This document shows, one piece after another, positions 11,945 through 22,789 of a stretch of DNA of 64,000 nucleotides. This stretch comes from Megalonaias nervosa. Taxonomy: Eukaryota > Mollusca > Bivalvia > Unionida > Unionidae. The notes below the pieces were generated by a model. The model was not told the origin of the DNA. It was given only the letters and a program-made list of their open reading frames with translations, and did not search any database. The stretch is taken from positions 1 to 64,000 of the forward strand of contig JAECUM010000832.1 of NCBI GenBank assembly GCA_016617855.1, given 5' to 3'. Position 1 is the stretch's first letter; each line of letters opens with the position of its first letter. The position numbers were made by a program, and so were the translations under genes.

Positions 11945-12169
11945 TCATACGAGTCTTGTAGTCAGTGGTGGCAATGTGGCTTTTAGTATGGGTGCTAACA
12001 ACAGGTGCACAAATCCTCCGCGATTAACCGACGTCTTCTTCTTTTGACGGATGAGTATTTTCTTTTGGACCATTTGGCAAGGAACGTGTCGATGTTTGGC
12101 TAAGCATTCTTTTTGAGGTTGAGACAAAGGTATCGTTCCTTTCAAGACATTCAGACAACATTCGCACAC
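11945..12169 (-). CDS. Small pX-like core protein of Polinton-A1
   Basis: 74 codons. The N-terminal part has CECCLNVLKGTIPLS, followed by a basic stretch (RQKKKTSVNRGGF) and a hydrophobic C-terminus (LLLAPILKATLPPL). A lysine/arginine run, then a GG, then an alanine/leucine segment, is the layout of small Polinton proteins compared with the adenovirus core protein pX. A DNA-binding or membrane-active capsid role is inferred. Confidence 0.55.
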   Translation of the reverse strand: MCECCLNVLKGTIPLSQPQKECLAKHRHVPCQMVQKKILIRQKKKTSVNRGGFVHLLLAPILKATLPPLTTRLV

Positions 12170-12197
12170 GGTATCGATGACGTCTTTGGAGACTGTT

Positions 12198-12566
12198 TTA
12201 ATGGTTTGTTTTCGCTTGGGTGAAGTGGCTTTGGACGTCCTGATGTTTGGCTAAACGGGGAGGCAGTTCTTTCCTTTTCTTTCCTTCGGGGGTAGAAAAG
12301 GGATGGCTTCTCTGGGGTGACATCTTTGTTTGTTCAGCGGTACACACAAAAATACGCTGACGTCGCTGACTTTTCACACACCTTCTTTTCTTTTTTTTTT
12401 GGAGTAGGTCGAAGGGTTTGTAACCAGTTTTTTTTTTGACGAACTCTTTGACCATCGCTTCGTCAAAAATGTGACGACTTCTTTTTCTATATCGCCAAAC
12501 AATCCTTCCATTTGGTTGCTCCTCTTTTTCCTTGGACGACTGTGTCTCTTTTGGGGTAAACGTCAA
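12198..12566 (-). CDS. Hypothetical lysine-rich protein
   Basis: 122 codons, very basic, with several K/R runs, and no recognised domain. The sequence is low in complexity, so the frame could be open by chance. It is included because strand and position fit the Polinton-A1 gene series. Confidence 0.3.
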   Translation of the reverse strand: MTFTPKETQSSKEKEEQPNGRIVWRYRKRSRHIFDEAMVKEFVKKKTGYKPFDLLQKKKKRRCVKSQRRQRIFVCTAEQTKMSPQRSHPFSTPEGKKRKELPPRLAKHQDVQSHFTQAKTNH

Positions 12567-12569
12567 TGC

Positions 12570-13339
12570 TTGGCTAAACGTTTTTTTCCGTATGCGGGGT
12601 CAAGCGACGAGACTGTTCTCTTCTTTTTCCTTTTTCTTTTCGGACAGGAGAACGACGATAATGGTGGTGCGCACTTCTTTTAGGGACATCTTTTGGCGTT
12701 CAGGAGCACAAAAACACTGTTACAAATCGCTTTCCCCGGGTCTATTTTAGAGTGGAATGCGTCGCCGCTGATTGTCTCTTCGTCGTATCAACTTGATGAC
12801 AGGCATCACGCGTCGTGGAGGAGTTCGTAACGGACTAAATCGGGACAGTACTTGCTTGGATAAATCCAGTAAACTGTGCAATATGCCCGATCACTCTTGG
12901 ACTTTAATTTTGGGGGAGGGTACTTTGTTGGCAGCTGCCGCATCAGCTAAACAGGTGGTGGGTGACACAGTTGGAGGAGAAATTCTGGATTCGCGTGTTC
13001 CTATTTTTTCAACAAATGGGGAATAACGGGTGTCAAATTTTGTTTGGCTGGCATCACTAGCAACGGGGAAGGGGAAGAACCTGAGGCTACTGGAGACTCG
13101 GTCACCACTGCTACAGGTCGTGGTTCGGTTACGTAAGATTGCACCCTGGCCGAAGTGGCTCTCTTGCGAGAAGAAGCTGTTTTCTGTTGTCTTTTCTGGG
13201 GACTTTTCTTTTAATGGGGACGCTTCTTTTTCCTAGGTTGTGACCTGCACTTGACACCACTGCTCTATTTCTTCTGGGTGCGTTCGGGTCGGGGAGTGAC
13301 TTTTTTCTTGGAGATGACTTTGGGGGTATTGGGATCCCA
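12570..13339 (-). other. Degenerate coding remnant
   Basis: The minus strand gives short readable stretches (for example CLADAAAANKVPSPK near 12,930) separated by stops and frame changes. The region is probably a decayed Polinton gene. No domain could be named. Confidence 0.3.
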
Positions 13340-13661
13340 TTATAAGAGGGAGCGAATGATATAACCTACTAGAGAACCACTACGTCCAGGTTTCAAAACG
13401 ATTTGCTTTTTGATTTGTGTGTCGATGCGGGGATCTGCCAGTTGAGTCAAGTCTACTTTGTTTCTCTCAAAAAAGCGTTTGGTTTGATGTGGAATGTGAA
13501 TGATGCCTTGCAATAACTGACGAGCTGTCACCATAAACCATCGTAAGACTTCTCTGATACTGGCTTCTAAGACATGAGCACGTATTTGTGGATTTTTCGG
13601 GACTGATGCCGTACAAGGCACGAATCAATTTGACAGGAAGATGAGATTGAAGGGACGTCAT
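13340..13661 (-). pseudogene. Second pX-like small protein, frameshifted
   Basis: Two overlapping frames fit one protein of about 107 residues. The start near 13,661 reads MTSLQSHLPVKLIRALYGIS, and the shifted frame runs to 13,340 with LADPRIDTQIKKQIVLKPG and a hydrophobic end. Layout resembles the pX-like gene at 11,945, so a paralog is likely. Confidence 0.4.
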
Positions 13662-13746
13662 GTTGATGATGTGTGAGACAGACCAAAAGTGTGCGAGGTT
13701 TTTGTAGATTGGTTTGTTAAGTCGACGGGGACTTGTACACGACAGG

Positions 13747-14536
13747 CCCTCCCTCTTAGCACCAGTGGTGAAACAGATGGGTACGAAATCGCAAATGATC
13801 CTGGGTAGTGGGTTTTAAATCCACGAGTAAATAAGCGTGTAGGGTTTGAGTGACATAGTCGTACGCATGTATCAGCCAAGGAGTTCCTAACTGTTTAGCT
13901 AACACTTGCACTTGCGATTTATCTCTAGGGCTTTTAAACAAGACCACGTAATGAGCATTGGTGAAACAGATGGGTACGAAATCGCAAATAATCGGGGGTA
14001 GTGGGTTTTAAATCCACAAGTAAATAAGCGTGTGGGGTTTGAGTGACATAGCCGTACGCATGGTGCGACTATGGGCATTACTTTATTGAAACAAATTTTG
14101 GGTGACATAAATTACACTGGGATTACGATGATGCCCTTTGCGCGTAAACCAGTTTAATTTCTTCTTTGTCTTCTACTAATGTGTCATCGAAGATGACCAG
14201 ATGAGTTTGACTGGGTTCAGACACGGTCCCGTCGTCTTCGCCAGGAATGCCTTCCACAAACACGATGGAATCGCCTTGACTTTCTCGCAGGAGGTTGTAC
14301 GCCGATTGATATTCTTTGTAACACCACACGATACATTGAGGTGAACGATAGATCAAATGATGTTTATGTTCGATCAAACGTTTGACAAATTCGGTTTCGC
14401 CTGAACCGCTTGGTTCAGCAATTAACATGTTAAAGGGAAGACGAAGGTACAAGGCCTCCCAACTAGCACGATCTAAGTTTTCGTCGGTGACTTCGAAAGT
14501 GGAGGAAGTGGGAGCAGAGACAGCAGAGGTAGCCAT
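13747..14536 (-). pseudogene. Polinton-A1 packaging ATPase (FtsK/HerA, A32-like), broken
   Basis: This would pump DNA into capsids. The start is probably the ATG at 14,536. The P-loop is degenerate: PSGSGETEF, with Glu in place of the catalytic Lys. Walker B is HLVIFDDTL. The C-terminal part (FKSPRDKSQVQVLAKQLG, HAYLLVDLKPTT) is in other frames at 13,947-13,756. A block of about 110 bp occurs twice (13,764-13,870 and 13,964-14,062), so the gene also has an internal duplication. Confidence 0.7.
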
Positions 14537-14579
14537 AGTGCAGGTAATGTTACTTTTTGGAACGAAGACAGACAAGACA

Positions 14580-15040
14580 AGAGTTTTTATACATTTTTCA
14601 AGACACGTTTATATCAAAACATTTTTAAGATTGAACATGAAAGACAAAAAGACATAAAAGCCAAATGGTTAAATACATCGTTGAAATACACATCAAAACG
14701 ATCAAAGTGAAATATAAACAAGTCACTGTACAACATTTTTGGTGACGAAGGTGTGGTGTCCTACGGACAGTTTGTAATGTTCTTAGAGGCTCTACTCTTG
14801 GCACAATCATACAGGGGTCCTCCCGGAAATGTCCATGTCAGTGATGGTCCTGTCCTGAATGTAGTGGTTTTCCTGGGTGTCGTGTTCTTCTGGTACTGTG
14901 GTTAACACAGGTTTAAAAGTTAATTTTTTCACTGAACGTTTGAATTTATAATCACAAATCCTGGGCATTGTTTGCCACTTCTTTTGTCCAAGCCTCTAAT
15001 CCCAAACATTTCCAGTCACGTACATCTGGCGAGTGAGGGT
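14580..15040. other. No gene recognised
   Basis: AT-rich stretch between the ATPase and the unknown gene at 15.0 kb. Only short frames occur, and no motif or repeat was seen. Confidence 0.4.
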
Positions 15041-15045
15041 TTAAG

Positions 15046-15881
15046 TCATAAGCTGCACACACACATCTTCGTAAACATCTTCACTAAAAGTTCACGAATC
15101 ATTTTTTCCCTTTGAGGACGAGAAGTATCGAGATGAAAGCGTAAGGCTTTTAACAAAGTGAATCTCTCGTGTACATTTAAAGGTACCACCCTCATGTCTG
15201 TGGTAGTACCTTGCAGTACAGATCGTAAAGAGCCCACAAGGAATTGGCTGGTAAACGAAATCCCAGAAAGGAAGTCATTAAGACACACACCACACGACGA
15301 CCCAAATTGATTAGATACAGTTCTCGTAAAAAGTGTTTGTAATTAGCCAGTCTGAATACTGTCATTCATTTCCTTCCACGGCAGTTGTTGTATCACTAAT
15401 GATAATGGTCGTGGCATGGTAACAAGTTTTTATACCTCTCTTTGTCGGAGGTAATAAAATGTACGTTTTGCACATAAGCGGAATTATTTCAGTACTGTAC
15501 CAAAATTGTTTAGTCACTAACTCACACATCACACGTCGCACAGTCGTTTCCTCTTGAACCAAGATTTGTTCGTGTAAAAGTATTTGATAACCCTCTAACT
15601 CTTCCTCTGGAATTCGGTGTAGTATGGCTAGCTTGTAAGAAGTAGGATGAGTAGCAACCAGTCTTCTATTCCTTGGTCAGTTCAACAATGTCTGACCATT
15701 GGAACGCTTTCAAATCATTCAGTCCTCTTATAACATTCAGGTACCAGTGGTCCCAACATCGGTGACGTAACGGATGCAATTGTTCTTTGCCTTGGACTTG
15801 TATTTTGACCAAATCTAGGTAAATGCGATCTCTCAACTCCACAAGCAAACCACAAATATTCTCTTGTAAAGTATCCATCAA
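15046..15881 (-). pseudogene. Unrecognised Polinton-A1 protein, three pieces
   Basis: Consecutive minus-strand frames (15,881-15,666; about 15,650-15,362; 15,288-15,046) read as one protein of roughly 275 residues: helical, with LVELRDRIYLDLVKIQ, then HRIPEEELEGYQILLHEQ, then LNVHERFTLLKALRFH. A terminal or frame change separates each piece. I do not recognise the family. It lies between DNA polymerase and the packaging ATPase. Confidence 0.4.
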
Positions 15882-15904
15882 GAGATTACTGAGGTCGTCC
15901 CACT

Positions 15905-16350
15905 AAAGGTAGGTAGTAACAGTGCGGAGATCATCGAGCATGTTCCAGGTAAGCGGAATCTTTCTGCTCTCACTCGTAAAGTGACACGCCACAACTGAAG
16001 CATTTGACATTATCACCATCGCCCAAGTAGATAGATCCAAATCTGGCTAAGTCTTCGTGGGTAGGTCCTCCCAGATATTTTGCTCACTTTCATTGGAAAA
16101 TTTGAAATCGACTTTCAAAGTCGCAGTATTCAGACAAACACACAGGGAACGAATATTCTTGTTTCATATGCTCATTTCGATGAGGGTAAGGTGAAAATCG
16201 CAGTAGTTTGCTCAGGCATGGATGACATCCGTAGGATGGTAGCCGCATGGTTTCACGTGGAGGATGAAATTGATCATGAAAACCAGTAAAGAGTCCACGA
16301 TAACGAGTGGCATCGCTTTCGAATCCGTCAGGTTTGACACACAGCATCAC
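15905..16350 (-). pseudogene. Unrecognised gene, decayed paralog of the next one
   Basis: Degenerate sequence. Blocks such as CAGTGCGGAGATCATCGAG (about 15,917) recur in altered form at about 16,690, and the text after 16,020 recurs after about 16,800. This gene and the one at 16,328-16,807 therefore look like tandem paralogs with a period near 770 bp. No domain is recognised. Confidence 0.35.
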
Positions 16351-16807
16351 TTTCCACGGTAGGTATTGTAGTAGTATTAGTCATAGCAAAGTTCCCATGA
16401 TGTGGTACTGAATCGCTGAGGTCACATCGTACGGCATACCTGCAATCGCAAGGCACAGCATTGAACTCCACTTGAGAATTACCGAACTTGAATGGTGTCT
16501 GTTTGTTAGGATTCATCTTTCTCGCTTTGCAGTGGTAGACACAATGAACTATCGGTCTTGGAAGTTTTCCCTTTTTATAGTAGTCGTGATGAAGTCTTTC
16601 CTTCCTGGACAACGGTACTACCTTCTGTATGGTACCGTCATAAATATACCATAGTGTGATGGGTGGAAAGGCCATATTAAGGTAAAGACAGTGCGGAGAC
16701 CATCGAGTATGTTCCAGAATAGTTGAATCTTTACAGATACATCTATCCATACGCAACCTCAGACAAAAACTGAAACACTGTACCTCGTATCCAGTCTCAG
16801 GTCCCAA
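16328..16807 (-). CDS. Unrecognised cysteine-rich protein
   Basis: 159 codons with cysteine/histidine clusters (CICKDS, VHCVYHCKARK, VPCDCRYAVRCDL) and a tyrosine/proline-rich middle. It might be a secreted or capsid-surface protein, but nothing in the sequence proves that. It lies immediately downstream of the DNA polymerase on the same strand and is related to the degenerate copy at 15,905-16,350. Confidence 0.4.
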   Translation of the reverse strand: MGPETGYEVQCFSFCLRLRMDRCICKDSTILEHTRWSPHCLYLNMAFPPITLWYIYDGTIQKVVPLSRKERLHHDYYKKGKLPRPIVHCVYHCKARKMNPNKQTPFKFGNSQVEFNAVPCDCRYAVRCDLSDSVPHHGNFAMTNTTTIPTVESDAVCQT

Positions 16808-16958
16808 GTAGACAAATCCTGTTCTAACTAAAACATTCGAAGTAGGTAATCCTTCTCTATAAGTGGGCCATTTTTAAACGTTTCCATTCGACTGGTCACA
16901 ATCACAATAGTCAGGCAAGAAGACAGGAAAATTGTATTGTTTGAACTTGGAGTTCTCA

Positions 16959-19900
16959 TTGGGTCCCTCCGTCGATTCTTGCTGTATCGAAGTCATCCTT
17001 CTTGTTGGTGGCTATCGTCTTGGAACCATTTTTTATACCAGTTTGTCCGTACGGTAACGTGAAGTGATTGGGAATCCGCACTCGCTTCTGGTACACGATT
17101 TGATACACTTTTTCCAAAGACTGACTGACGATTTGTTGTGTGGCTAAACGTACAATCATGTGAGGTTGGTAGGTGGTCACTTTAAAATCTTGATCCTCTC
17201 CAGACTGCAAGGCTTCTTTCAATACCCCAAAGTTCACCAATTGACTGGTGCGATAACTGAGAGTGAATCCTTTCACTTTACACTCGGTGTGCACTTCTCC
17301 TTGGGGTCCACTTATTCCTAGTCGTAGTTTTTGCGACCGCCACTAGGAAAACTTAGAATCTTTTCGTCGGGATGCTCGTCCGTCCAGGCTCCTAAACGGT
17401 CTCTTTCGATATCAGAGTGTCGGTGACCCAGGCCATCGATGTAGATGCAACTGTCCGTGTCAAAATACAGCACACGATCTCCTAACAGTTTTAAAGCTTC
17501 GCACAATTTTAAGCGAGCATGGGCTGTCACGTAGGCCGCAATGATGATATTTTCAAATTCGTCGGCTTCTACAAAGTCCAGTTCTTCTTCGCAATTGACC
17601 AGGACCAAGTCTTCACGAATGACGTCCACGTGTTTCATGCATTTGGTTTTGTCGTGAATTATCTGAAAGTAGCGAGAAGGTTCTGTCAAATATTCCGTTT
17701 TGGGTAAACACGGTCGTTGTGCTATTTTACCCCACAAGCAATTTAACGTCACTTTGGCAAACGATCGCCTTCCTTCGCTGTCTTAAGTGATACCTTCCTT
17801 CTCCAAGTATTTCTCTTTGAATTTCTTTTGGTCTTCGGGAGTCTGGCACCAGGAAGTATAGCCGCAGGCTTCTTGTTTCAGTTTAAAAAATGTATCCACG
17901 TAGTCTGCGAAAATGCCTTTCTGTGTTTGGTCGCCCTTGTGATATTTTTCTATCTTGGGAAAGTGGTAAATTTTGTACACTTCTAATAATTGGTATCACA
18001 AGTCAAGAACTGTAAACAATTTCACGCTGACCGAAGTTCCTTGTCAAGGCGCGTTCTTCCTGGGTGTGCTGACAAGGTTGGTCTTGGTTGCACGTTTCGG
18101 TACAAGTAGCGCACAAAGGAAACATCAGTTTTCCTTGGCAATGGTGAGGCAATGGTAAGGTAAAGAGGGATGGTACAAGTTGGTGGGAGGCAAGACTTTA
18201 CATTTAGTCAATCCTTCGTATTGTCGAATGTTGTCCAAGTCGATGTGTTCCGTCAGCAATTGCGGGTGCCCTGTGGGAAAGTGACAATATTTACACACGT
18301 AAGGATTCAGCGAACACACGTTCAGGTATTTGATTTCTTCCGCGGGTTCAGAGGGTCCACCAGCTTGTAACATTCCACGATGCATTTAAACTCGGGATCG
18401 GTTTTCAAACGGTGATCATACTCGTGTTCCCACATTCCAACACTTGGTATCCTTACTGTTCCAACTTTAAGCGTCGCTGACAAGTGGCCTCGTACAAGTC
18501 TTCCATGGTACGTTGTAAAAACTGATTTTTAGTGTCACGTTGAGGGTAATAGGTCGGATATCCGTGAAATAAGCATCCGTTAAACTCGTACACGATCTCA
18601 GGGTTTTCTGACTCCCAGCTTTCCACCGAATACTTTCCGATGGTCTTTTGACCTCCTCCGTTGCGGGCGTGTTGGATCCATTTTTCTTCCTTGTCACACA
18701 AGTAATGTAATCAGCATAGGGCTTTGACCGAGTATTGACGTTTGAGAAAATTGGTCGTTTGAGGGCGTATGACAGACAGGGTCTTTTCGGGTATGAATCG
18801 TTTGCGGTACACTAAGCAACGCGCTTTGGCAATGGTGCAGGCTTTATTCAAAGGATCGATCCCTCCGTGCTGCATGAATAATTCTCGAAATTTTCCACAG
18901 CATCGCCGTGGAATGTCCACGTCGGAACGACAATACTTTGACATTTCTTCCTGAACGTCGAAGGGATCCGAGGCGTGAGTGTGGTACCAAGCGTCGAACG
19001 CTTCTCGTTGTTCGGTGCGCATGTTGTCGGGGTCGCAGTAGTAAGCATCAGGCAAATGGGGTAGAACGACATGTTGATTGGCTTCGGTATTGAAAAAGTG
19101 CGTAAAATAACCTTTGCCCATTTCTTTCATTCCAAACGTTTTAGGCATTCGGCTCAATGGCATGGCCAAGTAACTCATCGAATCCTTACTTGTTCCACTT
19201 GCATGGAAATGATTTGGCTCCGTTCAAAGTGACTTTAGGACGTTCGGTGCTTTGTTCCGTATTGTATTTCAGAAGAAACTGTCCATCGTATCCCGAGAAA
19301 CTGTAAGCAGTCACCGTGGCATAGCGATGGTAATCTCCGTTACGTTCGATGTCCTCTTGGCTCCATGTCTCGTCGATGGGATCTAAGATCCACTGGGCGA
19401 AATCTTGCAGCGTGTTAGGTTCCCGAAAGATTTTTTTCACGTCCTCCGAAAATCTTAATACAGTGGGGGCAATGACAAAAGATACGTTCTTGGATGGACT
19501 TCTCTGACGCTCGGTGAGCCACTCAGAAATTAGGAATGTGAATGCCGGTCTCTTGCATGCATTCGAAATCTTCTGGTCATCTTCTTCCTCCTCCTGTTGA
19601 GGTTGGTATTTTGAATGTAGGATTCGTGTTCCAAATGCACGATTTGGCGGCAAATGTGACATCGTTTCTTTCATGAACATACGTGAGCCTTGGTGCTATT
19701 GGTACGTATGACTTGTCCACAAGCAGAACAACAGTTCATGAGTTGACAAGCACTTTTCAGCTGTGAACCTTGCGTCTTCAGATGCTGTTGATAACTGGTT
19801 CGGATGAGAAAAGTGAGCTGACAAGCTGAGCAGTGCACTCGTTTTTGTCCTTCGTGAAGACTGGTTTTACAAGCCAAACATCCCTCACGTTTCGATCCAC

Positions 19901-21230
19901 AATGCTTGTATTGCTCTCGATTGTTATACTCAGTCACATTTCTCACGATAATAACTGTATCCCAGGAATCCAGTTGTTGTTGTTGTAGGGTTTAACGCAA
20001 TTTCTCAGCTGAAGATAGGCTATACATGGTGGCCAGTATAAATGGTGGAGGAAAAACCCGGGAAATCCCCGGAAAGAACCACCGAACCACGAGAATCACT
20101 GGCAAGCTTTCTCACATACCCACATTGGCCGAATCCTTGACTCGAACCCACGCAGACAGAGGTGAGATGGTAGTGATCCGTAACGGTGAGCGCTTTAGAC
20201 CACTCGGCCACTCGGGGATACCAGGAATCCGGTGATACTGGTAATGGTATCAAAATGGTCTTCGTGATGATAGACGTGAATGTATTTTCCGTCTTTGAAA
20301 TGTTTGCCTCGAAGCAACAGAGGTCCTCGCACTTCTTGAGGGTGTACTTTCAAGTTGTAGCGTGGAGCCAAATAGTCTTGCAATTTTTGCATTTCAGGAA
20401 TGTCATAGGGTGTGTCTTTGGATAGGCCAGTTTGCTGTAATAGGAGTTCTGCTTCTCTTTGTTGTTTGGCTCGGTCCGATCGTTGAATAGTTTTCCAGGC
20501 TCTTTTCCATTCTGCAGTGTCGTTCTTATCGGCGTACGTTCGGCCTGGCCACGATGGCTCTGGCTACACACATCTGGTCTTGATGATTGTTAATTCGGAC
20601 GTGACTCTTTTTGGTGGTACGATGGTCGTCCACCAATAACACCTGCTTGTTTCCGGTCCCTTTGGGAAGAGAAACGTGAGCCATGTACAGTGTTGCTTTT
20701 CCATCGGTGATGTAAAACTTGTCGTTGGATTGCTGCAAGTGTTGAATCTTCTCGATGATTTCGGAAGGTATCAATTCTGATGGCCTGCTAAACTCGATCC
20801 AAACGGGGGACTTCAGAATGTCGTGATAAAGGGAAAGTCTCAAGTGATCGTCTTCGTTGGCTCGACATTGCCATTTCACTGTGGTTAACAAAGAATCCCA
20901 CAAATCGGTGATGAACTCTTTTGCTTTCTCCAACGGTACGTCGGACTTGATATCTTTAAACTTCACCGTGTACGTGTAGGTCATGGTTCTAAATTTTCTA
21001 GAGGCGGGTTTATCCGTCTCTCGAATGTGGTAGTAGTTTTCAGGTGTTACTGGTGGTGGACTTTGGTTTGACGTAGACTCTATGGGTCTGAATTCTGGCT
21101 CACTCATGTCATCTTCGAAATCGCTAGCATCGATTTGAGCCAAGACTTCAGCTACTGTGCGAGGCGATAAGTCACGTTTCTGCCTCTTACTTTCTTCTCC
21201 TTTCTTCCCGAAATGATGTGATCGTTTCAT
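16959..21230 (-). pseudogene. Polinton-A1 protein-primed DNA polymerase B, broken
   Basis: The polymerase would copy the element. The N-terminal piece (21,230-20,526) has YTYTVKFKDI. A zinc-rich stretch (19,946-19,671) follows. The 3'-5' exonuclease has YSFSGYDGQFLL and YCRSDVDI. Polymerase motif A is KYLNVCSLNPYV near 18,310, motif B LNCLWGKIAQRP near 17,735, and motif C LYFDTDSCIYI near 17,465. The C-terminal end is VKGFTLSY near 17,270. At least eight frame changes and a SINE at 19,972-20,220 break it. The start is supported by the divergent CCHC gene 140 bp away. Confidence 0.85.
19972..20220 (-). repeat. tRNA-derived SINE with 10-bp TSD
   Basis: Read on the minus strand from 20,220, it has an A box (GTGGCCGAGTGG) and a B box (GGTTCGAGTCA), then a unique body ending in a CAA repeat. 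CCAGGAATCC flanks both sides (19,962-19,971 and 20,221-20,230). It interrupts the DNA polymerase gene. The paralogous site at about 58,710 lacks it. The tRNA part looks Leu/Ser-like; it is not a functional tRNA gene because the acceptor stem does not close. Confidence 0.85.
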
Positions 21231-21368
21231 CTTGATTAGAAAAAGTCAAATGACTACATTTTAAACGCCATGTCCCCTATATATCAATGTAAGTTCAGTG
21301 TCTTCCCTATACAAAGAGTCAGTGTCTTTCCTCAAAGTATTCATTTCACTCTCGATCCTACCAGAGAG
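21231..21368. promoter_or_regulatory. Divergent promoter between polymerase and CCHC gene
   Basis: The 138-bp gap between two divergent start codons contains CTATATATC at about 21,278-21,286. The same gap in Polinton-A2 has a related CCCCTATAGATAG. A TATA box for the CCHC gene is inferred. Confidence 0.45.
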
Positions 21369-21770
21369 ATGGAAGAGCCAACACAGATGGAACTTCTGAT
21401 CAGAGCTTTGCGAGGTGTCATACGAAGGTTTTCTTCAGAGAAGCCGACGGACTACTCCACCTCCTTTCGAGATAAAAGTCAAGATACTTGCTATATCTGT
21501 CAGAAGAAAGGATATTGGTCTTCTGAATGTCCACAACATCAAAGCAAGACAAACGTCAAAAGAGACAAAGGTCAAGATACCTGTTATCATTGTCAAGAGA
21601 AAGGACATTGGTCTTCAGACTGCCCTAAGAAACAAATAGAGCAGAAGGTAGAGATGGGTTCCGAACAGGAAGAAGAGGTATCCTCCGAAATGGAAGAACC
21701 CAGAAAAGTCCAGAAAGAGAAGAAAGAAGACGAGAAGAAAGTGAGGAAGAGGAAGAGGAAAAACCTGTGA
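21369..21770 (+). CDS. Polinton-A1 protein with two CCHC zinc knuckles
   Basis: The start is taken at the ATG at 21,369 because the copy at 59,834 conserves GATGGAAGAGCCAACA; an ATG upstream at 21,270 is not supported. The protein has about 133 residues: a short helical N-terminus, then CYICQKKGYWSSEC and CYHCQEKGHWSSDC spaced about 40 residues apart, then an acidic and lysine-rich tail. CCHC knuckles bind single-stranded nucleic acid. They are typical of retroelement Gag and unusual in Polintons. It is divergent from DNA polymerase and probably binds nucleic acid in replication or packaging. Confidence 0.7.
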   Translation: MEEPTQMELLIRALRGVIRRFSSEKPTDYSTSFRDKSQDTCYICQKKGYWSSECPQHQSKTNVKRDKGQDTCYHCQEKGHWSSDCPKKQIEQKVEMGSEQEEEVSSEMEEPRKVQKEKKEDEKKVRKRKRKNL

Positions 21771-22035
21771 CAGTGAAGAAATTCTAAAAAGGAGAGAGTG
21801 AAAAGACAAAGACGATGAAAAGTGATCTTTTGAAGGTGATGTGTTGCCAAATTGGATTGCAAATTTATACCAGAGAATATACCAGAAGAAAAACATAAGT
21901 GTCTCTTAGTTTTGATTTTTATAATAAGGACCTACACTCATGCACTCACACACGTCCATCATGGGCAAAAAAGGAAATTTGAGTTTTAATTGATTTTCGC
22001 TAACATTGAGTAGTCTTTTTTCGAGACAGATGGGT

Positions 22036-22051
22036 GGCCATTAAAAGGACC
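22036..22051 (-). terminator. Histone-like 3' stem-loop (degenerate)
   Basis: On the minus strand this reads GGTCCTTTTAATGGCC followed by ACCCA. It lies downstream of the coiled-coil gene. Stem pairing has one mismatch and one wobble. It matches the replication-dependent histone mRNA 3' stem-loop layout (6-bp stem, 4-base loop, ACCCA). The equivalent site exists at 60,474. Confidence 0.5.
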
Positions 22052-22197
22052 GTTGGGTGGTTGCCTTTTATGAAAAAAACAAACTCAGAAACGGGAAGTA
22101 ATGAGCTCTAACTGCCTTATTCCTTTTGCCACGGCCAAGGCCTACTTCTGGACCTGCTACTGTCGATGATTTGGTAGAGATCATTAGTGTTGGTATC

Positions 22198-22549
22198 TCA
22201 AGCGTAGTAGCAGTGTGGACATGGTTGAACTGTTTGGTTCGGGAAGGTCTTTTTCTCTTGGGTCGTATTAAAGAAGTCTGATTGTTTGGCTTTCACCGTC
22301 CTCCTTCTCTCCTCGACCTTGTTTCTTCTCCGCTTCTTCTTCTTCCCGTCGTTTTCTTGTTGCCTCTTCTTCTTCTCGCTGTTGCTGTTGAAGGAGAAAA
22401 GCTTGTTCTGCTTCTTTCTGCTGTTGCAAAAATTTCTCCAATTCTTCTTCCTGTCTCTGTTTAAAATCCTCGACGTACGGTAAGGAAGGAGAAGGTGGCG
22501 AAGGTGCTGGTACCGGAACAAATTCTTGTGAAGAAGAGAGAAAATCCAC
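22198..22549 (-). CDS. Coiled-coil glutamine/glutamate-rich protein
   Basis: From 22,549 the frame gives MDFLSSSQEFVPVPAP, a proline stretch, then a long Q/E/R coiled coil to 22,268. A second frame continues with a basic stretch to 22,198. The copy at 60.74-61.09 kb has a start codon further upstream, so the A1 start is probably also further upstream and lost. The protein has no catalytic motif. It is transcribed away from the small gene at 22.79 kb from a shared promoter, with a histone-like stem-loop downstream. Confidence 0.5.
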
Positions 22550-22707
22550 TAAATCTAAATTAAATTTGTTCTCTTATGGAAGTAGGACTGTGGTTGCTTT
22601 GGTAGCCGCTGCTATGCCATCACTTCTCCTCTCCACGGCCGGTGCACCCCAATTCATCGTCTTCTAACTCTGTCGCATTGATTCACTGCGCACGTACGCT
22701 AGCGCAT

Positions 22708-22751
22708 CCATATATGGAATGTGACGTCACATGCAGCTCTCTTCGGATTGG
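22708..22751. promoter_or_regulatory. Divergent promoter: TATA, TGACGTCA, inverted CCAAT
   Basis: CCATATATGG (22,708-22,717), the palindrome TGACGTCA (22,722-22,729, an ATF/CREB site) and GATTGG (22,746-22,751, inverted CCAAT) occur in this order. Polinton-A2 keeps the same three at 61,205-61,247 with the same spacing although the flanks have diverged, which supports function. Confidence 0.6.
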
Positions 22752-22789
22752 AAGGCAGACTCCTCACTCTGACTGGCTTTTGTAACGCG

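Noticed and set aside
12471..12750. Plus-strand phenylalanine-rich frames near 12.5 kb
   Set aside because: Antisense of lysine-rich Polinton coding DNA.
20026..20235. tRNA gene (A and B boxes)
   Set aside because: It is a SINE with its own target duplication and no cloverleaf closure, not a tRNA gene.
22282..22483. Plus-strand leucine/phenylalanine-rich frames
   Set aside because: Antisense of the glutamate/glutamine coiled-coil gene.
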